Assembly (NCBI GenBank): GCA_030789695.1
Contig: CM061142.1
Coordinates: forward strand, 357,157,486-357,221,485
DNA: 64,000 nt
Source of the DNA: Scilla litardierei
Taxonomy: Eukaryota; Streptophyta; Magnoliopsida; Asparagales; Asparagaceae
Direction of reading: 5' to 3'
The position numbers and the translations under genes were made by a program. Positions 21,950-33,561 of this stretch are shown piece after piece. Under the pieces are notes generated by a model. The model was not told the DNA's origin and did no database searches. It worked only from the letters and a program-made list of their open reading frames with translations. The number at the start of each line of letters is the position of its first letter. The stretch's first letter is position 1.

Positions 21950-22599
21950 GTAAGGAGACGGAGAGCAACGGTAACTCCCTGATGGCAAAAGCGTAAATAC
22001 GTTAATATTTCATATTTTCGTATTTTTAAATAATTATTAAATAGGGTTTGATGGTATAAAATCCATAACTTGCAATATAGGGCCCAGAAAAATGTAAGAC
22101 TAGGCCTAGAAAATCAGAAACGATGTTCCGGAACCAACGGCGCTAGTTTCATCTCAATCCGACGCTTAGTTTTTCCAAAATTAATTTTTAAGCCTAAACG
22201 ATAAATATGTTATTTTCATTCAAAAATCAGTAACGTGTTATTTTCATGTAAACTAGTAGGTGATAAAAATATATGTTAAAGTACTCTCCGAGACGGCCAT
22301 TTTGACAGTTCATTTGCAACTTTCCGATGTAGATTGCATCCGGAATAAATTATTGAATAAATATGTTACTTAATTAAAAATTAGTTTTAAATCTATTTTG
22401 AGCTTTTAAAAATTATACAAATTCCTACAAGCTTCAGAAAAATATTTCCTCTTGCAGAAAAATTATTTTCCTTATAACTAGGCTATAGAAAAATTTAGAA
22501 CGCTTTTTGACTACGTTTCAATCCGTTTAAAAATCGAAACGACCAAATTATTTAAATAGAAATGTCGCGTTCTTTAACCAAGTGTTCTTGTGATTGCAG
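21950..22599 (+). other. Putative leader intron within the element B LTR
   Basis: A GTAAGG donor at the end of the GC-rich block and a TTGTGATTGCAG acceptor before gtaccaattc. GC drops sharply between them, as in plant introns. Both sites are kept in the 3' LTR. No protein frame tests it, so this is suggestive only. Confidence 0.35.
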
Positions 22600-23990
22600 G
22601 TACCAATTCTTGTGCACCGACGTCCGTAGAAGCACTATAACCAGTTCCGGCTTGCTACGTCGATCTCGAAATCAGTAAGTCACGACTAATTCTAAAATTA
22701 GAAAATTAGATAAGTGCCCCTGTATGGACTTAGGAACACCACTATAGCCTCAGAACGACTATTTGACTTGATCCGAACTAGAGACCTAATCTAATAGGAA
22801 AGTAATCAACTATAGATTACTTTGCCAACTTTCAACTTTGGTGGTTGTTAAACACAAACATCAACTTGGGTAAATTGTGTACTACCGAAACTACCACCCT
22901 TAAACCAACAGTTTTTGTATTCCATGTTTGTTGGACTTGTCTTTATCCTCACTTCACTTGGCCAGCTTGCTTTGGAAAGAATGTCTGGCTTTCTGGTTTT
23001 CAATAAGAAAGTCAACCAGTGGACTTGGGTTGACTAACATGTGATAGACCGTATGGAAAATCTTGTGAAACTTGTTGTGGAATATCGTGTGGAACATCTC
23101 GTGGAATATCGTGAAAGGAACATGTACATAGAATACTTAACACTTCACTGGGGTTTTGGGGTAACTCATAGTTTGAGAAAGTATGGGAGTGACTGGAGTT
23201 CAATCTTCCCGTCCTGCTACCTGTGTTTCGGCATACCGTCCCGCTGCCTGTGTTTCGGCAAAATACATGTCCCGCTGCCTGTGTTTCGGCATTCGTCTGG
23301 GTCGCGCCCAGGCAAGAGATGGACTTGATGGTCACATATTGTACTCTCCGACTTGAGTCACGTAGTGTAGTTACTTTTGCACAGTCATTTTTACTTTACG
23401 CATTACAGTCACCTTTACTTTACGCAGTACATACACTTTACCTACTACACTTGTGCAGTCACAGTACTTTACTTACCTTTAGCTACAGCAGTAGCATGTT
23501 TCACTTACTTAGCCTGCTTTACACTCGCACCACCATAGTACAGTAGTTCTCTCCTTACAGTTCAGTTTGCCTTTACTTTTCAGTTGTGTACAGTTGTTGC
23601 TCAATACTTTACTTTCACTCTGGTCTACTTGTACTTAGTTACTTTTGTCATACTTGTGCACGGCTTCTTTTCTATATTTAGAATTGTTGTGACTTACCTA
23701 TGGTTCCATCTCCGTGGCACCGCAGACGACGTACAGATGAAGATAGATGCTCCTGAGCTAATAGCGCCAGAGTTCGACCGCAGCTTCCAGAGTTATATTT
23801 CAGTATTGTGTACTTTATTCTTTCATGTATATGTGTTGGGACATCTTGTACGGTATTGAATGTAATAATTGGACATTATTTGGGTATTTTTGTACATCTC
23901 AGCATCGTGGCTATTTTGAATTCACTGGTAACCTGCAGGACCTGCGCAAATATCAAATAAGTAACGGGCCCCCGAAAGCGGGTCGTTACA

Positions 23991-24010
23991 AGTTTGGTGG
24001 CCCACGTAGG
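23991..24010 (+). other. Post-LTR leader motif of element B, candidate primer-binding region
   Basis: agtttggtggcccacgtagg then tcc directly follows the LTR. The core matches A and C at all but two positions (cacgtagg versus catgcagg). Confidence 0.5.
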
Positions 24011-24773
24011 TCCGCGCTAACTACCTCGTGAACAATATAGCAAGATCAGGGTGTACAATATATAATACTCAAATTAACCTCGAGTACGGGATGACTCGAG
24101 TGTTCACCTGTATTGGATATACGGGTGAAGCGTCCTTATTACCATCTTCATTAGCTCTTCCTTGATCCTCATCACTTCCTTTGAACTCTTAACCCCTTGC
24201 TTAGGAACTCGTATTCCATTCTTGGTTATACTCTCCCTAGTAACCTCTTTTGTTAACCGTTATAGTGACTTTTCATAGGTTGAACTATCTACCCACTTCA
24301 TCACCTTTCCTTCAGTTGATGGTACGCATATAAATGACAAGCTTCCTTCAATGGACCATGATCCGGTCAATGTGCTTGGCTAAAGTCTGTTGGATCAACC
24401 TAGCTAGACTGGGCATAAGTGATCCTGGCTTAGTCACTTTCCTGGCCGTGTCCGCTGGACCGCAAGGACGTGAATCATGATTATGTGACGTCATCGATCT
24501 TATTCACTATCAACCTTCCTTTACGCTTGATGAACTTTCACCTTCTTAGAATCTTTCTAGTTTGCTTAGACCCTAGCTACGTTTATTTTAAGGAGGGTAG
24601 CGTTCGAGTTTTCGATCATCAGAAGTTCGGATTCCTCAACTAAAACAGATCGAAGGACGTTCAGAAGTATTCGAGGATGATGTTGGAGATTTTGAGACGA
24701 GCCAAACATAGCGTGCACGTATAGGCTGTTATGTTTTTGAAACTAGTATTTCTTTTCTAACCCTGCTCCCATC
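24011..24773 (+). other. Element B interior, upstream non-coding part
   Basis: No ORF of note and no recognisable domain. AT-balanced sequence with short duplications only. Confidence 0.5.
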
Positions 24774-25658
24774 TTGTACCCGATTTTTCCACGTGTTGGA
24801 ATTCCTTCCCACCTACCACCTCCCCCTATTTATTTCCTTTGTCCGCTTCCCCTCCTCGAGCCCCATTTCCGCCTAAACACCGACGACTTTCGGTGGCCCC
24901 CTTTTCCTTTTAACCCGTCTTTTTCCTCCCCAAGCCACCCCGTGGTTCCCTTTTCGCTCCGACCTCACCAGCTCCTCTTCCCGGCCTCTTCCCCAAGCGA
25001 ACTCAACCCATCTCACCTACAACTCCTTCGGCTTCACCCGAAGATCCGCCAGTTTCTGCTCCACCCCATCCCGGAGGTCACCGACATGGATGGTCAGCCA
25101 GTCGCAGCCCTAGCCGCCATGGACCCGCAGCCGCCGATGGCCCCTCGATGTTCTGTTTTGGGATTCTTGGCCTTAGCGACAGTCCTCGCCGTCGCCCTCG
25201 CTGTTGCCGTGTGGTCGGGATATTGGGAACCCGCCGCTCTTGGTATTCTTTGGAGCTCCTTTTTCTGGTTCTTCCCACTTGAGCGGCCCCGTTTCGATTC
25301 CTTCTTAGGGCTGCTCCTTCGTATTTTTGGGTCCGTGTGTTTTTGGTCGTTAAATTGTTTAGGGCTGATGGTATTTACCGTAGATATCGACCAATGGTGT
25401 TGGGAAGGAGTATCCTTAGGATTGGGTATTGGCATACTTTTGGGCTTAGGCGTTGAAGTTGGATGTCGGTCTTGTGCTCGGATTTGGGAGACGGCTAGGA
25501 TGTTGGTTTCTTGTTGGATGTTATGGAGACTGCTGGGACAAGTGGTAGCGATAATCTTGACCCTCGAGAGTTGGCCTTATACTTTCCTGTATGTGTTGAT
25601 CTGGATACTGGCTTGTAATTTGGTAGCATGGCAGACGAAGTCCTTTGCATTCGGCTAG
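24774..25658 (+). CDS. Unknown predicted multi-pass membrane protein carried by element B
   Basis: An open frame of 294 codons; no family recognised. The first 104 residues are proline-rich and may be untranslated leader. The ATG at 25086 (residue 105, MDGQPVAAL) sits in a good plant start context (gacATGG) and gives a 190-residue protein. That part has about five or six hydrophobic stretches: a strong one in SVLGFLALATVLAVALAVAV (about residues 127-146), then 154-167, 177-200, 210-228, 245-262 and 268-286. They are separated by short charged loops (ERPRFD, DIDQW, RSCARIWETAR). It is the only long ORF in the interior, so it is either a captured host gene fragment or an element-specific gene. 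Hydrophobicity could partly reflect T-rich composition. Confidence 0.4.
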   Translation: MYPIFPRVGIPSHLPPPPIYFLCPLPLLEPHFRLNTDDFRWPPFPFNPSFSSPSHPVVPFSLRPHQLLFPASSPSELNPSHLQLLRLHPKIRQFLLHPIPEVTDMDGQPVAALAAMDPQPPMAPRCSVLGFLALATVLAVALAVAVWSGYWEPAALGILWSSFFWFFPLERPRFDSFLGLLLRIFGSVCFWSLNCLGLMVFTVDIDQWCWEGVSLGLGIGILLGLGVEVGCRSCARIWETARMLVSCWMLWRLLGQVVAIILTLESWPYTFLYVLIWILACNLVAWQTKSFAFG

Positions 25659-26112
25659 TTAAGTTGTAACAGCATGGATGCACTATGTTTAGCCCTTACG
25701 TTTATGTATGCTATGGCGATGATTTTCATGATTAAGATCCAGACCCAATAGTCATCATTGGCATGAGTTGAATTTTAGACGTTCTGTTCTTCTCTTTTGT
25801 GCTTGCTACTGGCTTATCACCTCAGGTCTCAAGTTCAAACAGATGTTGTCATCATAATAGCCCTCATTACCATGCGATGTTAATTTTGGGAAGTCAGAGT
25901 AACTATTGTGATGATACTGGTCGCAGGAATAGTTACGGAAGCTATAGTGATGTCAATAGTATGTATTCATATATAACATCTCTTGTTTTCTTGATGCTAT
26001 GATATCACATTATATTTCATGCTATTAACAACTTATTTTTCCATTTATCGTAATCATTCATCAAGCCTTCCTTTCAATCATTTGATTTGCTTAGGCAATG
26101 ATCGGTCTTCTT
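25659..26112 (+). other. Element B interior, downstream non-coding part
   Basis: Presumed 3' untranslated region. Only short ORFs (one of 67 codons at 25799) without recognisable features. Confidence 0.5.
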
Positions 26113-26148
26113 AATTCCGAGGACGGAATTATTTTAAGGAGGGTAGAA
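26113..26148 (+). promoter_or_regulatory. Pre-PPT hairpin and polypurine tract of element B
   Basis: aattccg, AGGA loop, cggaatt (26113-26130), then aaggagggtagaa up to the LTR. Relative to A the outer pair has changed from G-C to A-T on both sides, keeping the stem. Confidence 0.72.
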
Positions 26149-29100
26149 TGTAACGGTCCGTATTTTTCGATGCAACTATTCACGTATTTAACCTATTCTT
26201 AATCTCTTTGAAACTATTTTATAATGGTTCGTCGGAAGTTTTGAGTGATTTCAAAATTTCTTATAAAAATATTTTGAGATATTAGACTATTCATGAAATA
26301 TTTTAGTAAGTTTGAGTTTCATCAAATACTCAAAACAAATCTGATAAAAATTCATTTTCAGTTATTACCGTTTTGGCTTAACGAATTTATTTTCTATTCA
26401 AACATCTTCAAAACGTTTTCAAACTTCTACAGTAGCATTCTATGATCATTTAGGGCTTCCTACATTAATTTCGTAATTTTCGGAAGTCAAATCGATAGAG
26501 AACCAGCAAACCACTCTCTAAACGTTTTGGCCTAAAATACGTATTTCCGTAGCTCAAACCCCCAATCGGATCTCGTATTCACGATGCTCGCGACGATACG
26601 ATCCCGTGGGTATATTTTCGTAATTTTTCGGACACGTTTACTAGTAGGGGCAAAACCGTAATTTTGTTACATTCACCAATAGGGTTTTTACTTTTTACTA
26701 ACTATTAAATTACCCTTAACTATGACCCGATGGCAGCCACGTGAAACTTGCCTGACCCTTTTTCTAAACTTAGTCTAAGCTAGAACCTAACATCATTAAA
26801 TGCCCACCTACAACATTAATTAAATTTGACTAAGCCAACATATTAATTAGTAATTCCTATTATCTATAAATAACCCCACCCTTAATCACCTTCCCCCTCA
26901 TTCTAACCCTAACTCACGCAAGCCCTCTCCCTTTCACTGAGCTCCCCGAACCCAACCCCCCATACGCACGCACACAATCACTCTCTCCTCCCTCTCTCTC
27001 TTTCGCTCAGCCCGTCACCCCAACCCCTCGCCGTCGCCAACCCTCTACAAACCCCCACCTCTTTCCTTCAAGCTCAGGCACAACACCGCCGTGACCTCCA
27101 TACTCCATGCAGCAGCAAACCGCTCCTACACAGAGCGGTCCGACTGCCCAACGGCCACACCCCGAGCTCCCCACGCTCGCCGTCGACGGCAAACCCAGCA
27201 GCACCGGTCATCCGCTCCCGAACGAACCCCCGAAAGATCATTCGAGGCCGCTGCCCGCTGCTTCCATTCGCTCCGACGTCGCCCGTCACTCCCGCTGCTT
27301 CAGCAGCTCACCGCCATCATGATCAACTCGATCAAACCCCACCATCCACACGTCGCCGTTGCACCTCCGAGAGCACACCACCGCCGTGCTCTGCTCACCC
27401 ATCGACGCCCCCTCCCACTGCTGCATCCACGGCGCCGTCCGCTTCTGCCCGGAGCCACGCCGTCGCGAGCCCCGATCGCCTCCACCGTCTGCACCCCTCT
27501 GAGCCCACAGCAGCAGCACAGCACCCCGCCCCGGAGCTGCTCCGCTTCACCTCGCCGAGGAGCTGAACCCCGAGGCCACCCCCGACGAGCACATCCATCA
27601 GGCGCCTCGTCTCCGCCACCCAACATCGACGGCGAAGCCTCCAAGCCTCCCGCTTGCTCCACCGACTGCTCCGTCACGCCGCTCCGTCGCCCTCCAGTCG
27701 ACAACCCCCTCCGCTTCAGACCCCGCCTCCGCCTCGCATGTGCTCTCCGACGTCGTCCTACCACCGAGGAGCTGCCACCTCGTCGCCGATGACGAGGCGC
27801 CTCGACCCCCTCCCGTATGCACGTAAGAAGACGGAGAGCAACGGTAACTCCCCGATGGCAAAAGCGTAAATACGCTAATATTTCGTATTTTCGTATTTTT
27901 AAATAATTATTAAATAGGGTTTGATGGTATAAAATCGATAACTTGAAATATAGGGCCCATAAAAATGTAAGACTAGGCCTAGAAAATCAGAAAAGATGTT
28001 CCGGAACCAACGGCGCTAGTTTCATCTCAATCCGACGCTTAGTTTTTCCAAAATTAATTTTTAAGCCTAAAAGATAAATATGTTATTTTCGTTCAAAAAT
28101 CAGTAACGTGTTATTTTCACGTAAACTAGTAGGTGATAAAAATATATGTTAAAGTACTCTCCGAGACGGCCATTTTGACAGTTCATTTGCAACTTTCCGA
28201 TGTAGATTGCATCCGGAATAAATTATTGAATAAATATGTTACTTAATTAAAAATTAGTTTTAAATCTATTTTGAGCTTTTAAAAATTATACAAATTCCTA
28301 CAAGCTTCAGAAAAATATTTCCTCTTGCAGAAAAATTATTTTCCTTATAACTAGGCTATAGAAAAATTTAGAACGCTTTTTGACTACGTTTCAATCCGTT
28401 TAAAAATCGAAACGATCAAATTATTTAAATAGAAATGTCGCGTTCTTTAACCAAGTGTTCTTGTGATTGCAGGTACCAATTCTTGTGCACCGACGTCCGT
28501 AGAAGCACTATAACCAGTTCCGGCTTGCTACGTCGATCTCGAAATCACTAAGTCACGACTAATTCTAAAATTAGAAAATTAGATAAGTGCCCATGTATGG
28601 ACTTAGGAACACCACTATAGCCTCAGAACGACTATTTGACTTGATCCGAACTAGAGACCTAATCTAATAGGAAAGTAATCAACTATAGATTACTTTGCCA
28701 ACTTTCAACTTTGGTGGTTGTTAAACACAAACATCAACTTGGGTAAATTGTGTACTACCGAAACTACCACCCTTAAACCAATAGTTTTTGTATTCCATGT
28801 TTTGTTGGACTTGTCTTTATCCTCACTTCACTTGGCCAGCTTGCTTTGGAAAGAATGTCTGGCTTTCTGGTTTTCAATAAGAAAGTCAACCAGTGGACTT
28901 GGGTTGACTAACATGTGATAGACCGTATGGAAAATCTTGTGAAACTTGTTGTGGAATATCGTGTGGAACATCTCGTGGAATATCGTGAAAGGAACATGTA
29001 CATAGAATACTTAACACTTCACTGGGGTTTTGGGGTAACTCATAGTTTGAGAGAGTATGGGAGTGACTGGAGTTCAATCTTCCCGTCCTGCTGCCTGTGT

Positions 29101-29863
29101 TTCGGCATACCGTCCCGCTGCCTGTGTTTCGGCAAAATACATGTCCCGCTGCCTGTGTTTCGGCATTCGTCTAGGTCGCGCCAAGGCAAGAGATGACTTG
29201 ATGGTCACATATTGTACTCTCTGACTTGAGTCACGTAGTGTAGTTACTTTTGCACAGTCATTTTTACTTTACGCATTACAGTCACCTTTACTTTACGCAG
29301 TACATACACTTTACCTACTACACTTGTGCAGTCACAGTACTTTACTTACCTTTAGCTACAGTAGTAGCATGTTTCACTTACTTAGCCTGGTTTACACTCG
29401 CACCACCATAGTACAGTAGTTCTCTCCTTACAGTTCAGCTTACCTTTACTTTTCAGTTGTGTACAGTTGTTGCTCAATACTTTACTTTCACTCTGGTCTA
29501 CTTGTACTTAGTTAATTTTTTCATACTTGTGCACTGCTTCTTTTCTATATTTAGAATTGTTGTGACTTACCTACGGTTCCATCTCCGTGGCACCGCAGAC
29601 GACGTACAGATGAAGATAGATGCTCCTGAGCTAATAGCGCCAGAGTTCGACCACAGCTTCCAGAGTTATATTTCAGTATTGTGTACTTTATTCTTTTATG
29701 TATATCTGTTGGGACATCTTGTACGGTACGGAATGTATTAATTGGACATTATTTGGGTATTTTTGTACATCTCTGCATCGTGGCTATTTTGAATTCACTG
29801 GTAACCTGCAGGACCTGCGCAAATATCAAATAAGTAACGGGCCCCCGAAAGCGGGTCGTTAAA
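26149..29863 (+). repeat. Element B 3' LTR (3.72 kb)
   Basis: Starts TGTAACGGTCCG. Ends CGTTAAA where CGTTACA is expected, a single C-to-A change in the terminal dinucleotide. Contains the same TATA, GC-rich block and triple tgtttcggca repeat as the 5' LTR. Confidence 0.94.
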
Positions 29864-29868
29864 GTTTG
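29864..29868. repeat. Target-site duplication of element B, right copy (gtttg)
   Basis: Matches 20253-20257. Confidence 0.92.
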
Positions 29869-31227
29869 AAGCATCGCTCTAAAGGAAAAGGATATGGGGA
29901 AATTGAATTTTTGCCTTGGTTTTTCTAAGTATTTTTGTGGCTCCAATAATGAGATAGAGAAATATTTTTTAATTTTGGACTTTTTGTTTCTCATTTTACT
30001 TTTTGGATTTTTTTCGGAGCTATATGATTTGTATTTTTGGTTTTTGGCTCCTTTTTATTTTTTTGGACTTTTTGAGCTAACTTTTCTTTTGTATGTGATT
30101 TTTGGGAATAGATGCGGTATAATCAGCTTTTAGAGGTGACCTCAAGTGACATGTAGAGAATAAAAAGATATATGTGGAGAAGGAAATGATGTAACGCTCG
30201 GTTCACTCATAAGATGTGCACAAACGGTTTAATAAGATAATACCTCAACTAAAACTCATATGTAAGCATGGATATTCTTAATCATCTCAATAAATAGTGA
30301 AGTCAAGAGGTAAAGCGTACAATCATATCAGGCATGTAACAGAAGGTGAATAAAATATTAATTCAGATGCTTCAGATATACAAATGATGCATGAATCTTG
30401 GTGCATTTCCAACAAAAGCATACTAAATACTATTGCATACATTCAGCTTCAATTAATATCATGTATTCATATAAAGGAATCATCAAAAGAATATATAAGC
30501 AAGCACATTGATAGCAGGATACTGAAATAATTCAAATAGCATGGCAAGAGATATAAGCATCATGATGTAGCAAAAGAAGAAAAAGAGTATAAAGAAATAA
30601 ATACAAAAGAGAAGAAGGAAAACAAAAACAAGCACACAATATGATGCATGAACATGCATAAAAGGAAAATAAGATGGAAAAATTGAAAAGAAGATGCAAA
30701 AATTTGAAAAATCCTAAAAATCCTAAAATGTAGGAAAAATGCAACTAAATGGCATGGAAACGCACTCCCCCAAGCTTAAACTTCACATTGTCCTCAATGA
30801 GATCATAAAAGGTAATTATGAGGAACAACGGTAAATATGAGGGGGTGAATGAAAAATGATGAAATAAATGACATGAAATCCTAATGAAACTACATGCACA
30901 TGCAATGATGCATGAGAGCGTCTTCCCCCAACCTTATACTAAAAAATCTTATTCAAATGACTTATTCAAAAAATGTTATGGCTTCACTAAGCGAGATCAA
31001 GTCAAACGAAGAAGAAAGTAAGGTTTCACTTGAAAGAAATGCTCGGTGGTGGTGAGCAAAATGGTGGGACATATCAAAATGTGAAGATGGCAATTAATGG
31101 GTTTGGGGTGTAAAAGATTTTTTTTGTCGTCATATGAGGTGATATTTATTCTAAACAAACTAATCAAGCAAATCTATATGGTCCTCTTGCTGTCTAGAGG
31201 ATTCGTGTTTATTGAAAGCATAAAACA
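29869..31227 (-). other. 3' UTR of Athila relic D', continuation
   Basis: A long AT-rich untranslated region without coding capacity. Purine tracts AAGCTTGGGGGAGTG (30766-30780) and AGGTTGGGGGAAG (30924-30936) on the minus strand are the multiple PPT-like motifs usual for this family. It aligns in inverted orientation with 33560-34770 of E (shared CACATCTTATGAGTGAACCGAG). Confidence 0.75.
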
Positions 31228-32822
31228 CTACACTACTGGATTGATATCACATATAGTAAAAGGCGTATCCAGTATGTTTGTAGGTGCAGGCAGCTGCTCC
31301 AACTGCTCCTTCTGTGGCTCTGCTAGGCGTGTGTGTCCATGAGCTCCATCAGATTCCAGTAATGCGGCTTCCAGCATCTCTCTAAGGACTCCACCTGTAC
31401 CCTGCAAGAGATAAGCCGCATCAATCTGATGTGGATAATTCTTCCCCAAAATAAATGATCCAAAGAGGGTCATCAACATAAGTATTTAAAATTAAAGATG
31501 GTTGATAACACTTCCCTGGAAATAAATCACAACTCTCGTGCACCACATCAACCAACTCCTCGTAGTTCTTCTCAGGTTCTTCAGGTAACTCTGACATATA
31601 AGTGTGGGTCTCATCAGGAAACTCCTCATCATCGTCAGACTCATCCCAGTGCAACTCCTAATCATATTCAATTGCATCCATTGGTGCTAACTCCTTGCTC
31701 GCATCCTCGTATACATCCAATCGCACCTCTTGATCAAATGTATGTGTATCCTGCAAAAGGCAGAATGAGTCATCAAAATCTAAATCATAAAAAAATCATA
31801 CATGGGAGGGAATCAAATGTAAGAAACGAGGGGGTAAAGAGATCTCCCTGAGTGGGAGCAGTAGATTTAGTGGGCCTATGAGGGATGCTCAGCCTCTGTA
31901 GAAGGTGGGGATGGCTGCGGTAGCTCGAATGGAGGTGGCACAATTTGGGCTCCATCTGTATGCAGATGTCATCGTCCCAAGTAACGTCCTCCTCGATGGT
32001 CTGCTCCGCTACTGTAGGCATGCCCTCCTTAATAATGTCTTCTGGTGCTACAGGATGCTCTGTGGGCTCATGTATCTCAACCACAATATAAAAGTGTACC
32101 TTGTCCCCCCTTAACTCGAGCTGGACTCCATCATCAATGGTACCTACAGAAGAGATGCGATGAATAATAAAATTGTTAATTTCATGCTCAGAAGGATCAC
32201 CTGACGTTATTGTTAATGGACCGATGGATCTAACCATGTCCATGATGCTTCTCAAAAGGTCCATATATGTGTCCTCCTTTGGCAGCTTAGATGTATCTAA
32301 TTGTAGAGTGTTGATGGTGTAAAGGTGGAAACGATCACCTTCAAGCAAAACATACACTCTGTCTATGATAATACCTGCACCAGAGACAATAGCCATAAAG
32401 AAATTGATGAATACTTGATCAGATGGTTTACCTGCCATAACAGTTAGCGACCCGGTAGATCGAGCATCATTTATCATTTTTTCCAAGGCTGCTTCCAACT
32501 GCAAATCACTAAACTTTACCACGTGCAACCTCCTTATAAACTCACGTGAGGGTCCCTTTAGCCCTCTAAAAAAGATATTAAATATCTTGAAACCATCCCA
32601 CTCATGGTCTGACTTAGTATGGAACATTCCTAACATTCTTTCAAACATGTACAAGGCTTCCCTGAAGGACTCTCCGTCAGCCTGACTGAATGTAGCAAGA
32701 TATAATAAGGATTGCATAGAACCCTGTCGGATCTTTGGAAGCACCATCGCTGCATCAACTGCATCTAGGCCGAGCAGCCCCCACCCCCTCTTATTTCCAA
32801 ATCTCTTTCCCCCCATCCCCAT
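31228..32822 (-). pseudogene. Gag-like ORF with an internally duplicated module, Athila relic D'
   Basis: A 345-codon ORF (32822-31785) continues through shorter, shifted frames to about 31228. Residues about 30-95 (FSQADGESFREALYMFERML, then FKIFNIFFRGL) resemble the Athila gag segment FxQxDGESLxEAWERFK...FYNGL. What follows is not gag. A module of about 75 residues occurs twice in tandem: R-S-T-G-S-L-T-V...G-K-P-S-D...I-N-F-F...L-E-G-D-R-F-H-L-Y and R-S-I-G-P-L-T-I...G-D-P-S-E...I-N-N-F...L-R-G-D-K-V-H-F-Y. An acidic tail follows (DESDDDEEFPDE, EEPEKNYEEL). No RT or integrase is seen. The function of the repeated module is unknown to me. The N-terminal gag part is missing at the head-to-head junction. 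Confidence 0.6.
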
Positions 32823-33098
32823 ATATCCGACCTATCCCCTACCTTAATTTTTCAATTTTTGATCTTCAAACCGGATTATTTTCGTAATTCCCTAATATTA
32901 ATTTCATATCTTATTACAGGTACGCTTTGAGCTTGGACGAGGATCTGCGGAGCTTGGTTTGGATCAACTTGGGGGATAGCCAGGATTCGAGACTACGCAC
33001 ATGCATGCTACTATGCTATCGCAGCGACTACGGTCTCGGTACATTTGCTTCACTCCACATTGTTATTACCGTAGATAGTCGCTTTCCATTTTCGCACG
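32823..33098 (+). other. Junction and leader of Athila relic E
   Basis: Inverted head-to-head junction between relics D' (minus) and E (plus), probably within 32755-32840. An intron-like acceptor (cttattacag) lies near 32920. An imperfect inverted repeat, agcgactacgg and ccgtagatagtcgct, lies at 33021-33084. Confidence 0.45.
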
Positions 33099-33561
33099 AT
33101 GTCTCCTCGTCGACTTAGCCCGAGGAAGGCCGACATCGGTCCATCCTCTTCTCGGCCGCCGCGTCGTCCCCGTCACGAATGTTCCCCCTCGCCTCTAGCG
33201 ATAGAGGTATCAAATACGCCATACACCACCACTTCTCCTCTCCCCACCCCCACTCCTCCATACTGTCTAGCCCTTCCATCACCTACCATGGGAACCTATG
33301 ATATCGTCTTCAGAGACAATGATCAGGGCGACCACTTCGTCGCCATGCTCCTCCTACCAGGATATGGGGCGGGACCTCTCAGGAGTCAGGGGAGCGGACC
33401 TACCAGCCATTCTCGATGTACTTAGGCATCAGTGTGCCCATCCTCCTAGTCCAAACCCTATTGCACCAGTCGAGCCTTCACATTCTGTGCCGGTTGTTCC
33501 CATCTATGGTCCCCAGCAGTCGGACCCATCATCACCACCAGAGGGTGATGTCGCTGCTTGA
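33099..33561 (+). pseudogene. Athila ORF2 (env-like region) remnant of relic E
   Basis: The ORF starts MSPRRLSPRKADIGPSSSRP and is basic and proline/serine-rich, typical of the N-terminus of the post-integrase ORF in Athila elements. IVFRDNDQGDHFVAML recalls the conserved FRDxxQxxRF entry motif of that ORF. A frameshift near 33350 moves the frame to DMGRDLSGVRGADL and then to a proline-rich end (PVVPIYGPQQSDPSSP) with a stop at 33559. Most of the ORF is deleted. The call is tentative. Confidence 0.4.

Larger units (their letters stand above)
20258..23990 (+). repeat. Element B 5' LTR (3.73 kb)
   Basis: AT-rich U3, TATA at 20990, then a 950-bp GC-rich, proline/arginine-coding-like block to 21950. 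This is followed by an AT-rich, intron-like stretch to 22599 and a U5-like part. Three imperfect copies of a block containing cgctgcctgtgtttcggca lie at 23213-23292. An 18-bp ttttgtattttacaaaa hairpin near 20775 is absent from the 3' LTR. Confidence 0.94.
20258..29863 (+). mobile_element. Element B: non-autonomous LTR retrotransposon with 3.7-kb LTRs
   Basis: A 9.6-kb insertion with near-identical long LTRs and only 2.16 kb inside. No gag, protease, RT or integrase motif is found on either strand. LTR ends (TGTAACG...CGTTACA), post-LTR motif, pre-PPT hairpin and polypurine tract all match element A. B is therefore best read as a large retrotransposon derivative moved by Tekay-type enzymes. 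Its interior carries one long ORF of unknown function. Confidence 0.93.

Noticed and set aside
23213..23292. Triple repeat with tgtttcggca as a possible mobile element end
   Set aside because: Present identically in both LTRs of B; an internal LTR minisatellite only.
27091..27792. 233-codon arginine/proline-rich ORF in the B 3' LTR
   Set aside because: Broken in the 5' LTR copy and of extreme composition; compositional artefact of the GC-rich block.
31228..31479. Separate 83-codon gene
   Set aside because: Best read as the frameshifted C-terminal continuation of the gag-like ORF of D'.
33021..33084. Imperfect inverted repeat as a microRNA precursor
   Set aside because: Arms are short with a 3-base bulge and a long loop; not convincing.
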